Positions 7,837 to 17,337 of a stretch of 64,000 nucleotides of DNA are shown here, in pieces. The notes below the pieces were generated by a model. The model was given only the letters and a program-made list of their open reading frames with translations. It had not been told where the DNA came from and did no database searches. The stretch comes from JAWLDA01 sp041686855 (lineage in GTDB: Bacteria; Bacillota; Limnochordia; DTU080; RSA5), in contig JAWLDA010000002.1 of the NCBI GenBank assembly GCA_041686855.1, forward strand, positions 310,001 to 374,000, given 5' to 3'. A program made the translations under genes and the position numbers. Position 1 is the stretch's first letter, and each line of letters begins with the position of its first letter.

Positions 7837-9971
7837 CTCGGCACCATCCTTACCGCGTGGCGATCCATGCGTTGCAGGGCCTCGTGAATGCGCCCGGTCA
7901 TCTCTCGATCGGGGCCGACCGCGTGCGCGATTTGACGCAGAAGATCCATACACTGGCGACAAAGTGAGACCACATCCCCTGGATCAGCGCCTGTCGCTTC
8001 TGCCACTTCGAGGAGGCTCTCCCCCGAACACCACTTGGATGTGGCGACACCGCGCGCAATGGCATCGCCCTCCTCGGCAACCAACTCGAGGCCGGCCTGC
8101 CGATGTATCCGCTCCCGCGCAAATGTCAAATCCGCGCTCCACGCGGCGACCAGCATACTCCCCACTTCACTGATCCCCGTCTCGCGAGGCCGGTTGCCGC
8201 GCCGGCGCCTTCGTCTACGGCCCGAATCACGCCGGGAAGCGCCTGCGCCCCGCGCCTCTCGCCCGCTGCGCTCGAGCCACCCCGTCTCACCCTCAACGAG
8301 AGAGCCGCAAAGTCCGGCGAGTTTAGGCGCGGAGTAAGCGTCGAGGACGCCACCATCGATCAGCTCAGCCGCTACCAACTCGTTGCAGCCAAAGAGGGAC
8401 GCGAGCAACTCGCCCTTCGCCGTGAGCCGCTCCCCGTCGAGGTGCCCGAGGCGACGCAGCACGTCGCGCTTGCGGTCAAAAGAGTCAAGGAGCGCCGCCA
8501 CTGCGTCGTCACGCCCCGCCTTGGACTGGTGAGGGGCCAGGCTCTTCGCAAAAAACGCGGTGAGTTCCCCCCGCGAAAAGCGGCGGATTAAGTTGGCCAC
8601 AGTGTTGTAACCCAACTGGATGCGACTGATGATCGGTTCGAGTTCCGCCACGTTCCAATCGGGGGGCGCGGCACGCAGCATGCGGTTGAAGGGGACGACG
8701 GAGATCGCTACGCCCGAGCGGTCGAGACCTCGTCGTCCGGCCCGGCCGGCCATCTGAAAGTACTCCTGGTGGGTCAGCGAGCGAAACCTCTCCCCGTCCC
8801 ACTTCTCCAGAGAGCCAAAACAGACCGAGCGCACAGGCAGGTTAACACCGACGGCGAACGTCTCAGTTGCGTAGACGACGCGCAGAATGCGCCGCTCCAA
8901 CAGCCGCTCGCACATGCGTCTCACACTCGAGACTAGGCCGGCGTGGTGAACTCCGATCCCGCGCGCCCATAAGCGCTCTGACTCCTCGAGACCGGGCACT
9001 TCGTCCCGCTCCAGTTCAAACTCCTCGAGCGTCCGCTTGATTGTCACCCGAATCGCCTCGCGCTCCCTGGGTGGCAGGAGTGTCGACGACTGTGCCAACT
9101 CGTGCGCCTTTTGCGCTACATCTCGTCGACTAAACTCGAAGTAAAGCGCGGGGAAGAGCCGGTTGCGGGCCAAGTGTCCAATCACATCAAGGTGTTGCGT
9201 CTCGTCCCGCACGCGGGCCTGCGAGCCTCCGGACGCCCACAGTCCGACCGGATCGCTCCCGCCGCCCTTGGCGTCAAAGCCCTCGGCCCCCTGATTCGTC
9301 TGTTCTGCGAAGGCTTCAATGAGTCGGTTCCGCTCCACCCCACCGGTCGAGCGGTTGAAGTAAACGCGACTTAACGGAACCGCGCGTTCGTCACTCTCAA
9401 CCAACCCGACGGGTTCATCTCGGACATGCTCCAACCACGAAGCGATCTCATCCCCGTTGGGTACGGTGGCTGAAAGGCCGAGGATCCGGACACCCGACGG
9501 TAGGAGCATGATCGCCTCTTCCCAAACGGTCCCCCGATCCGCGTGGCCGAGATAATGGATCTCGTCAAAGATTGCCCAAGCAATCTGGGCCACTCTATCG
9601 CTTTGGTGCAACAACATATTCCGCAAAATCTCGGTGGTCATCACCACGATGGGAGCGTCGGGTTGATGGGTGATATCCCCGGTCACCATGCCGACGCGCT
9701 CAGCTCGGAAACGGCGTGAAAAGTCGCGAAACTTCTGCCCGACTAAGGCTTTGACCGGCCCCGTGTACACCGCGCGCTCACCGGCCTCCAAGCAGCGATC
9801 GACCAGGAAATCCGCGATGAGCGTCTTGCCGGTGCCGGTCGGTGCGCACACCAGCGTGCTGCTCGACTGCAAGATGTGAACCAGTGCGTCCTGCTGGAAC
9901 CGATCCAAAGTATGTCCGTCGAATTCGTATGGAAGGTGCAACGCCCGGTTTGGGCTGCTGCGGCGATACAA
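7833..9971 (-). CDS. Ski2/Mtr4-type DEAD/DEAH-box helicase
   Basis: A superfamily 2 helicase of 712 residues. Motif I is APTGTGKT, motif II is FDEIHYL, motif III LSATVPN and motif VI QMAGRAGRRGLD, a set typical of Ski2-like RNA or DNA helicases. A Lys/Arg-rich stretch with seven consecutive Arg lies near residue 585, between the helicase core and a C-terminal helical region, and probably contacts nucleic acid. The start is a TTG seven bases after GGGAGG, which is the only well-placed start. It follows addA by 36 bases and overlaps cca, so it is probably co-expressed with recombinational repair and tRNA maturation genes. Whether it acts on RNA or DNA is unknown. Confidence 0.9.
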   Translation of the reverse strand: MYRRSSPNRALHLPYEFDGHTLDRFQQDALVHILQSSSTLVCAPTGTGKTLIADFLVDRCLEAGERAVYTGPVKALVGQKFRDFSRRFRAERVGMVTGDITHQPDAPIVVMTTEILRNMLLHQSDRVAQIAWAIFDEIHYLGHADRGTVWEEAIMLLPSGVRILGLSATVPNGDEIASWLEHVRDEPVGLVESDERAVPLSRVYFNRSTGGVERNRLIEAFAEQTNQGAEGFDAKGGGSDPVGLWASGGSQARVRDETQHLDVIGHLARNRLFPALYFEFSRRDVAQKAHELAQSSTLLPPREREAIRVTIKRTLEEFELERDEVPGLEESERLWARGIGVHHAGLVSSVRRMCERLLERRILRVVYATETFAVGVNLPVRSVCFGSLEKWDGERFRSLTHQEYFQMAGRAGRRGLDRSGVAISVVPFNRMLRAAPPDWNVAELEPIISRIQLGYNTVANLIRRFSRGELTAFFAKSLAPHQSKAGRDDAVAALLDSFDRKRDVLRRLGHLDGERLTAKGELLASLFGCNELVAAELIDGGVLDAYSAPKLAGLCGSLVEGETGWLERSGREARGAGASRRDSGRRRRRRRGNRPRETGISEVGSMLVAAWSADLTFARERIHRQAGLELVAEEGDAIARGVATSKWCSGESLLEVAEATGADPGDVVSLCRQCMDLLRQIAHAVGPDREMTGRIHEALQRMDRHAVRMVPR

Positions 9972-10007
9972 GGGCGTTCCTCCCCACCTTTTGGCTTTAG
10001 GTCGACC

Positions 10008-13000
10008 TCAAACGGCGACAGCGACGGCGCGCCCCGTCGCCAGAAAGAGAAGGTATGCCTCCACGACTCCCTCGTCTTTGGCACGGAGAAAGGCTCGGCG
10101 CACAAACTCCGCGTACAGTCTCAGCTGCCCACGGTAGCGCACCGCCGCGGCGTCCTCCTCCCCCGGCGCCACGCCGTCCGTCTTGTAGTCAATCAACACG
10201 TAGCGCGGGCCATCGCTCAGTAGCGCGTCAATCGTTCCCTGAACGAGAACCTTCTCTCCTCGGTCCGACGCCGCGAGTTGCGTGAAGGACCCAGTGGAAG
10301 CATCTCCAGCAAGCCCTGCGAGGATGCTGGCCTCGTACAACATGGTAAACGGGAGCTCACGCTGGAGACGTTCTTGGGCAGCGCCACTCCCTTCGTGCGC
10401 CTGTCCCACGCGCCTGCCTAGGGGTGTGCCGAAGGCGCGTGCAATGCCCTCCGGATCGATCGCTTCGGCCTCGAGCGAAGTGAGGAGCTCCGAGTCGACG
10501 AGACGACGCACCTCCTCCTTGACGCGATCGGGGTCGGCACAGACGCCCAGATTCCCCAACGCGAGGAATCGGTGGACCGCAGAGCCCCGCTCTGCTGCGC
10601 TCAGGCGTTCTCCGGCCCGTCCCGACGCAAAGGTGGGCGCTGGACGAAGCTCAACCGCCGGCTCCTGTAACCGGGACTGTACCTCCTCGTCCGAGCTCGG
10701 TAGCAATCGAGCGAATTCTGTCACGCTGATTTTGGCGGGCAGCTGAGGCGCTTCGGAAGGGTAGCGCCAGTCAAACCGACGATCCAAGGTCGCGCGCAAC
10801 GCGCCGGGCACGTCCACGTCGACAGACTCACGGCGCCCGATGGCTTCGATCGGCAAAGCTTCTCTGTCTTCTTGTATTTGGCGCCCTTGACGCAGCCACT
10901 CATCGACTTCGTGAGCAGACCAAACCGCGAGTTCGAAGTGCGCAGGGTCGGAGCGCACCTCGTCGTCGGCCGGCTCGTAAAAGTCGGCGCCCAAATCCCC
11001 AGCGCCCATGGACCGCAACAGCAAGCCGTCTCGGTGACGGGCGAGTGTGCATCCGAGCCAATCGAGCCACGATCCGGCGCCGAGCACGTCTCCAGCCGGG
11101 AGCTCCCACCCCGCCACACGCGCCGACTGTGCCCAGGCGGCACACCGCTCAGCAAGATTGCCGACAGCGGCCACGCACAGCATGCGCTCTTTCGCCCGGG
11201 TAGCGGCGACGTAGAATAGGCGTAGCTCCTCTTCGAGCGTGTCTTGATTCAACTGCTCGGCAACAGCCCGGTGTGCCAGCGAAGGGTACCGCAGGTGGCG
11301 GGCGCGGTCGATCACCGCGGCGCCGATCCCAAGCTCTCGGTGAAATATGAATGAGCGGCGCGTATCCGTCTTGTTGAAGCCACGGTCCAAGTCGACCAAG
11401 ATGACGACGGGAAACTCCAGACCTTTGCTCTGGTGGACGCTCATGATCTGCACCACATCCTCGCCCTCACCAAGGGAGGGCGGTGGAGCCACTTCATTGC
11501 CCGCTTCCTGGAGATCGTCGACAAAACGCAGAAAACGGCCGAGCCCTTCGGAGCGGAAATGGTCAAACTGTTGCGCTCGGTGGTAGAGCCCCCATAAGTT
11601 AGCCTCCCGCTGCTCGGCGCGTGGCAGTCCGGCGACAAAGTCGAGGTAACCCGTCTCGTTGTAAAGTTGACGGAGCATTTGAGACAGGGGGAGTCTGCGC
11701 ACTTCGGTACGCCACCTGTCCAATGTCCGCACGAAGTGAGCTAGCCGCCGACCCAAGGCGTCTTCTCCTTCAGCCGCCTGCACCACCGCGTCATAGAAGT
11801 CCCCGTCCGCGCGGGCTGCCCGAATTTGGGCGAGGTCGTGGCTCGAGAGGCCGACGATGGGACTGCGCAGGACCGCCGCCAGAGGGATGTCCTGGCGGGC
11901 GTTGTCGAGGAGACGTAGGAGACTCATCGTGACGTCGACCTCGACCGCTTTGAAAAAGCCGGTGCCGGCCCGAGTGTACGCTGGGATCCCCATCCCTTCG
12001 AGCGCTTCGACGAAGGCGCCGGCCCTTCCCTTGGGTGAGCGCATAAGGACGGCGACGTCTCGAAAGCGGTACGACGCGGGGACAAGCTCTTGAATGAGGC
12101 GTCCGACCAGTACCGCCTCTCGTTCGATCGACGTGAACTCAGCGCCACCCTGCTCCGATCTCGCCGGCTGATCGATGAGATGCACCTCGACAGCTTCCTT
12201 TGCTTCGCTTGCTCCCGCCCCACGCGATACATTCTCCGCTTGCGGGAGCCCTGACCGCAAAAAAGCTTCAGGACCGTAGTGAATTCCACCCGTCTCCCGA
12301 TGCATCACCTGACGGAAAAGGAAGTTGACGCTATTCAAGATGTATGGCGCACTGCGAAAGTTCGCCTGCAAATCGATGCGTGTCGATGAGTCATCCTCCG
12401 CACCGGCAAACAAGTGAAACTTCTCTTGAAAAATTGTCGGATCAGCCAATCGAAACCGATAGATACTCTGTTTGACGTCGCCGACGAGGAAGCGGTTACC
12501 GCCCCCCTCTTCACTGCGAGCCAAGAGGGAGAGTAACCGGTCCTGGACCGGGTTGATGTCCTGATACTCGTCCACCATCACCTCATGGAAACGAGCGCGA
12601 TACTCGGCGGCGTGGCGTCCGTCGTCCGCCTGGAGCACCTCCAAAGAGAAGCGCTCGAGGTCGCCAAAGTCGACGAGAGCTTGGCGGCGCTTGGCGTCAC
12701 GGTACTCGTGCCCAAAGGAACGCACAAGGTCACAGACGGCCGCTACGACGGGGTGCAGCATACTAATCTCTTCCATACACTCAACGAGCGGTCGGGTAAA
12801 AGGACCGTCGCTCCAGCGGCGCACTCTCTTTTTGGCCTGGTCCCAAAGAGCCCGCGCTTCCGCCTGTAACGCTTGGTCGGCGCCCTTTGGGGCAGAGAGG
12901 CGCGGCCACTCGACGAGGCGCAGCGCCTTTGCCGACCTGTCCCACTCCTTTGCGCGCAGGGCTTGCAGCGCCTGATCGAGCGAGACCTTCGCCACTGCAA

Positions 13001-13775
13001 ACGACTTGAGGTACGTATGAGGACCGTCGTCGAGTGACGCGAGCGCCGACGCACTGCCAATGAGCGACAGCGCCTGCTGCACGTCGCGAGCGGCGGCGTT
13101 GCACATGGCGGCCTGCCACGCTCGAGCGACGTCGACGGCCTTGGGCGAGCCCCGCTCGTACGCCTCTGTCGCCTGCTCAAGCCAACGCTCACCTTCAGGT
13201 AGACTCTGCACGTACTCAAAGAGTTGTAAAACAATCTCACGAAGCGTCCGGTCGTCGCGCGGCCCTCCGTAGTGCTCGACGAGGGCCTGCCACGCTTTTG
13301 TCTCTTCATCCTCGGTCGACCGATGCATGGACTCAAAGACGCGGTCCAGCGCAGTCAATTTGAGCAGGCGCGCCTCATCTTCGCCGGCGACAGTGAAACG
13401 GGGGTCGAGCCCCAAGACGTAAAAGTGGCGCCGCAAAACCTGGAGGCAAAACCCGTGAAGCGTCGATATCGCCGCCTTGCCGAGCAGCGCGAGCTGCGAA
13501 GCGGCACGGCGAGCCGGCTGCCCGCGCTCTTGGTCGAGCAACGCAAGTCGGATGCGCTCCCGCATCTCAGCGGCCGCGCTCTCCGTAAAGGTGACGACGA
13601 GAATGCGATCCACGTCAATAGGGCGCTCGGGATCCATTAAACGGCGAATCACACGCTCGACCAGCACCGACGTCTTCCCCGAACCCGCTCCGGCGGAGAC
13701 GAGTATGTCCGAGCCGCGGGCCTCGATGGCATGGCGCTGCTCAGGCGTCCAACGCTCTCCTGCACTATCCGACAC
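10008..13775 (-). CDS. addA: AddA helicase-nuclease subunit
   Basis: AddA is the UvrD-like helicase and nuclease of the AddAB complex, which resects double-strand breaks and loads RecA after Chi. Walker A is VSAGAGSGKT (Lys34), followed by the typical VVTFTESAAAEMRER, a UvrD-like MVDEYQDINP motif and the VTRAK-type AATRAKER. The C-terminal RecB-like nuclease core appears as VLIDYKTDG near residue 1198. The GTG at 13775 is eight bases after AGGAGG; an ATG two codons earlier sits too close to it. The gene overlaps the end of addB by 11 bases. The length, 1255 residues, is normal for the family. Confidence 0.96.
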   Translation of the reverse strand: MSDSAGERWTPEQRHAIEARGSDILVSAGAGSGKTSVLVERVIRRLMDPERPIDVDRILVVTFTESAAAEMRERIRLALLDQERGQPARRAASQLALLGKAAISTLHGFCLQVLRRHFYVLGLDPRFTVAGEDEARLLKLTALDRVFESMHRSTEDEETKAWQALVEHYGGPRDDRTLREIVLQLFEYVQSLPEGERWLEQATEAYERGSPKAVDVARAWQAAMCNAAARDVQQALSLIGSASALASLDDGPHTYLKSFAVAKVSLDQALQALRAKEWDRSAKALRLVEWPRLSAPKGADQALQAEARALWDQAKKRVRRWSDGPFTRPLVECMEEISMLHPVVAAVCDLVRSFGHEYRDAKRRQALVDFGDLERFSLEVLQADDGRHAAEYRARFHEVMVDEYQDINPVQDRLLSLLARSEEGGGNRFLVGDVKQSIYRFRLADPTIFQEKFHLFAGAEDDSSTRIDLQANFRSAPYILNSVNFLFRQVMHRETGGIHYGPEAFLRSGLPQAENVSRGAGASEAKEAVEVHLIDQPARSEQGGAEFTSIEREAVLVGRLIQELVPASYRFRDVAVLMRSPKGRAGAFVEALEGMGIPAYTRAGTGFFKAVEVDVTMSLLRLLDNARQDIPLAAVLRSPIVGLSSHDLAQIRAARADGDFYDAVVQAAEGEDALGRRLAHFVRTLDRWRTEVRRLPLSQMLRQLYNETGYLDFVAGLPRAEQREANLWGLYHRAQQFDHFRSEGLGRFLRFVDDLQEAGNEVAPPPSLGEGEDVVQIMSVHQSKGLEFPVVILVDLDRGFNKTDTRRSFIFHRELGIGAAVIDRARHLRYPSLAHRAVAEQLNQDTLEEELRLFYVAATRAKERMLCVAAVGNLAERCAAWAQSARVAGWELPAGDVLGAGSWLDWLGCTLARHRDGLLLRSMGAGDLGADFYEPADDEVRSDPAHFELAVWSAHEVDEWLRQGRQIQEDREALPIEAIGRRESVDVDVPGALRATLDRRFDWRYPSEAPQLPAKISVTEFARLLPSSDEEVQSRLQEPAVELRPAPTFASGRAGERLSAAERGSAVHRFLALGNLGVCADPDRVKEEVRRLVDSELLTSLEAEAIDPEGIARAFGTPLGRRVGQAHEGSGAAQERLQRELPFTMLYEASILAGLAGDASTGSFTQLAASDRGEKVLVQGTIDALLSDGPRYVLIDYKTDGVAPGEEDAAAVRYRGQLRLYAEFVRRAFLRAKDEGVVEAYLLFLATGRAVAVAV

Positions 13776-16700
13776 GGGCATCACCTCCTAACGTAGTCTC
13801 TTCGATCCTTTGCCATAGCGGCTCCTCCGGAAGCACATCGATTTGCCGGTAGCGGTTTGACGGGAGTGTCACGTCAAACTGACAGACGGAACGATACGCG
13901 CAAAACGTACACGCCGACTCGTTGGAGGTTTGGTATGGTGCGATCTGCGTGAGCCCCTCAGCCCACTCATCGATGAGACGTCCAACGACGAGCCGTGTGA
14001 ACTCGAGGAGTTGGTGCATGCGGCGCGAACTGACGCTCTTTGAATTGGACCCTAAGCTCCCGTCCTTTTTGAAGTAGAGGGGGACGATGTCCGAGTGCCC
14101 GACCGACTCCGCATCCATCAGGCGCGGCACGCCCTCGTCCTCAACCACGATACCTGCCCCTTTTAGCTCTTTACGCCAGCCCTCCTCGTCAGACGGCGCC
14201 GGCGCCTCGGCGCTGACCACCGGATCGTAGACAGGCAGGTAAAGGCAGCCGGCGGGCAAAAGTGCCTCGTCATCCATCCCAGCGGTGGCTGCTAGGAGGT
14301 AGACGACGAGTTGCAGGTCGATCCCGTGCGCCAGTCGACCAAGTTGAAACGGCCTCCGGCTCGACTTGTAGTCGATGACACGCATCCAGCGGCGTCCGTC
14401 CTCCTCGGCCACGTCGAGCCGATCGATTCTGCCTTGTATGTGCGCTAGACGTCCCCCCGGGGTCCGTACGACGACTGGAGGGAGGAGCTCAGATGCGCCA
14501 AAGCCCAACTCCACGGCGAACGGCCGAAACCGACCTTTTCGTGAATGCTCACCCAAAGCCCAGACGACAGCTTTCAAGGCGGCGCGCAACCGGCGCAACA
14601 CGTAGCGACTGGCCGCGCTCTGCACTGCCTCTGGAGCCAATGTCCAGGCCTCGAGGGCTTCATCGACTGCTACGTCGACCCGCTCGTCACATTGCGTGCG
14701 CGTCAGTTTACTCCACTCAACGCCGTCGCGCTCCAAGCTCCGCACGAAGGCGCTCAATACAGCGTGCGCCAGTGTGCCCATTGTCGCCGCGTCCATCTGG
14801 GGTGGGCGACGTTCTCTCAACCGCAAACCGTGGCCGGCGAAGTGTTTAAACGAGCATGAGGCTAAATCCTCGAGCCTGGAGGCGCTCGTCACCCACTCCG
14901 TGCCGTAAAGCGCCGCTACCAAGTCGGGAGAGAGGGACCCGCTTGTGTTGCGGTAGACGAGCGCGTGTAACGGGTCGGCCCAAGTCGGGCGCTCACCATC
15001 AGCTCGCAACATCCAATCATAAGCGGCGAGAACGCGCTCCTGCGCCGGACGCGCGTGCGCTTTGCCATCAACGCTATCCCGGCAGACGCGGGCGAGCCAT
15101 CCGGCGAGGCTCGCCGGCCGCTCAGGCCACTCCTCGTCGGTCGGGCGCGTCGCAAGAGTGTGAATCGGGATGTCGGGGAATCGCTCCAGCAGACGGCGAA
15201 TCGCCGGCGATGGACGCAAAGGACGTCCGGAGTCGTCCGACCGACTGTGCGTCAAGACCAGCCGCTGCGACGGGCGGGTGAGAGCGATGTAGAGGAGGTA
15301 CTCCTCGTGAAAGAGACGCTGGCGACTCCCAGGTCCGAGTTCCACCCCCACGTCGTGAAGTCTCGCACGGTCATCATCCGAGAGGATGGGGTCTTCAGCC
15401 GGGATGGCTGGGAACTCTCCGTCGTTCATCCCGAGCAAAATCGTGCATTTCAAGTCGGGTTGTCGCGAGCGTTCGACCGAGCCGACCAACACCTGATCGA
15501 TCTTTGGGGGGACACGCCCGAGACGCATGCGCTGCAAACCCGCGTTGAGCGCTGCGTAGAACTCTTCAAAGGTGATTCTCTCCTCCCCAAGGACCTCGTG
15601 CACCTGGTTGAGAAGGTCGAGAAGGGCGTTCCACACTTGTACGTGCTCGTTGGCGAGGAGTGGATCACCGGCATCTGTCGCCGCTTGTGACCACTGAGCG
15701 AGCTGTTCGTTCACACGGACGTCGTTGAGGAACCCCGACACGACAGCCAGGAATTGTGCGGCCTGTCCCGCACCCGGCCCCTGTTTACGGAGCGCCTCGA
15801 TACGGCGCACAAAGGTGGCCACCGATTCGAGTCCCCGGCGACATACCTCCTCGAATTCCGTTCCCACCCACGTCTCCTGCTGCAGCCACACCTCTCCATC
15901 AATACCGCGCCGAATCGCCTCGTTTTCCAACGCGTCCACATCCGCTCGGGACAGAGGGAGGAGATCGGTCTTAAGACACCGTACGAGCGACTCGGTGCGA
16001 ACGCCGTGGCGGCAAAGATCAAAGAGGCCGGAGAGTAACCGCACCACGGGATGGTGGTGCGCCACCGGTTTGTAGTCCAGGAAGAATGGAATCTCCCACT
16101 CGGTGAAGAGGCTCTCCACTGCGCTGCGGTACGGTCCCAAATCGCGAACCACCACTGCGATGTCGGCGTACCGCATCCCTTCCTGACGCACCAGTCGCCG
16201 AATCTCCCGGGCTGCGGCCTCTACTTCCGCGTATCGATGCGGAGCCTCGATAACGGCGGCGAAGGTTACGTCGCCCTCCCTGCCATCCGTTCCCGGCAAG
16301 GCGTCGTCTACACTCCCCCGCTCACCTTTAGATCGGTCGACAGATTGGTCGACGAGCGTACGCTCGAGCGCATCGAGTCGTGGGTTCGCAAGGAACCGCG
16401 GCGCAACCGAATCTTGCTCGTCCTCCGCACCCATAGAGACCGGAAGGGACTCGCACTCGATCTCGTCGACACCGACGGCATGGGCCGCCTCACGAAGTCG
16501 CACCAGCGTCTCTCTCGTCGGATGAAAGAGGGAGTCCGGCGGCCCTTCCTCCCATCGCTCCGCTGGAACGTTCATGACGTACGCCGGGTCCAGACATAGC
16601 GCGAGTGTCACTTCGTCACATTGTAGCATGAGTGTCTTCAACAGCTCGTACTCTTGCGGAGTGAAACCTGCAAATCCATCAATCCACACCGATGCGCCAT

Positions 16701-17337
16701 GCAACAGGTTCGTCTGCCGCAGAGCTTGGGCCGCGAGCTCAAGGCTCGACTCGGAGTCGTGGAAACGTCCGGCAATGAAGCGCTCGTACGCTGCGCCTAT
16801 ACGCGCGACATCCAGGAGTTTGCGCGTGAGCAAGTGGGCAGGCTCTGCATTCACCTTCTGAGCAGCTTGAGCCTCGCTCTCGGGCTCCAAGAGGTCGGCG
16901 ACTTGGTGCAACGCATCCATCCGCACGTTGTACGCCCGCAGCTCAGCGTAGGTCGCGGCAACCGATTCAAGGAAGCCCTCGGTCTGAGCGGCGCGAACAA
17001 AGGCGCCGAGATGCGCCCGCTCCCGCTCGACCGCGATCTGAAACGCCAGGAGTTTGCCTAGCTCACCGAGGTGCGCCCGGGTCGTGGGACCCGTCTGCTC
17101 CATTGCCAAGTGACTGAGGCGTTTGAAACTCAGGACCCGGGCCCGCGCGACGGCGCTCACATCGGGTCGGTGCTCCAGCAACGCCCGCTCCATCTGAAAC
17201 GTCGCTTGCTCGGGTACGAGGAAGCAGAGCGGCGCCCTCTCGCCCGATTCGGACTGTGCCAAGCGCTTAGTAATCTCACTCAAGCACGTGTGCGTCTTCC
17301 CGGAACCGGCCCGTCCGATCAACAATCGCAGCTTCAT
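13765..17337 (-). CDS. addB: AddB helicase-nuclease subunit
   Basis: AddB is the second nuclease subunit of AddAB and the one that recognises Chi. The N-terminal P-loop GRAGSGKTH is intact. The RecB-like nuclease motif lies in RVIDYKSSRRPFQLGRLAHG, preceded by GRIDRLDV. The four Cys of the nuclease-domain iron-sulphur cluster are recognisable: one in LASCSFKHF (about residue 823) and three in CTFCAYRSVC (about residue 1142). It overlaps the upstream ATPase gene by four bases and addA by 11, so the three are translationally coupled. Length of 1190 residues fits the family. Confidence 0.96.
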   Translation of the reverse strand: MKLRLLIGRAGSGKTHTCLSEITKRLAQSESGERAPLCFLVPEQATFQMERALLEHRPDVSAVARARVLSFKRLSHLAMEQTGPTTRAHLGELGKLLAFQIAVERERAHLGAFVRAAQTEGFLESVAATYAELRAYNVRMDALHQVADLLEPESEAQAAQKVNAEPAHLLTRKLLDVARIGAAYERFIAGRFHDSESSLELAAQALRQTNLLHGASVWIDGFAGFTPQEYELLKTLMLQCDEVTLALCLDPAYVMNVPAERWEEGPPDSLFHPTRETLVRLREAAHAVGVDEIECESLPVSMGAEDEQDSVAPRFLANPRLDALERTLVDQSVDRSKGERGSVDDALPGTDGREGDVTFAAVIEAPHRYAEVEAAAREIRRLVRQEGMRYADIAVVVRDLGPYRSAVESLFTEWEIPFFLDYKPVAHHHPVVRLLSGLFDLCRHGVRTESLVRCLKTDLLPLSRADVDALENEAIRRGIDGEVWLQQETWVGTEFEEVCRRGLESVATFVRRIEALRKQGPGAGQAAQFLAVVSGFLNDVRVNEQLAQWSQAATDAGDPLLANEHVQVWNALLDLLNQVHEVLGEERITFEEFYAALNAGLQRMRLGRVPPKIDQVLVGSVERSRQPDLKCTILLGMNDGEFPAIPAEDPILSDDDRARLHDVGVELGPGSRQRLFHEEYLLYIALTRPSQRLVLTHSRSDDSGRPLRPSPAIRRLLERFPDIPIHTLATRPTDEEWPERPASLAGWLARVCRDSVDGKAHARPAQERVLAAYDWMLRADGERPTWADPLHALVYRNTSGSLSPDLVAALYGTEWVTSASRLEDLASCSFKHFAGHGLRLRERRPPQMDAATMGTLAHAVLSAFVRSLERDGVEWSKLTRTQCDERVDVAVDEALEAWTLAPEAVQSAASRYVLRRLRAALKAVVWALGEHSRKGRFRPFAVELGFGASELLPPVVVRTPGGRLAHIQGRIDRLDVAEEDGRRWMRVIDYKSSRRPFQLGRLAHGIDLQLVVYLLAATAGMDDEALLPAGCLYLPVYDPVVSAEAPAPSDEEGWRKELKGAGIVVEDEGVPRLMDAESVGHSDIVPLYFKKDGSLGSNSKSVSSRRMHQLLEFTRLVVGRLIDEWAEGLTQIAPYQTSNESACTFCAYRSVCQFDVTLPSNRYRQIDVLPEEPLWQRIEETTLGGDARVG

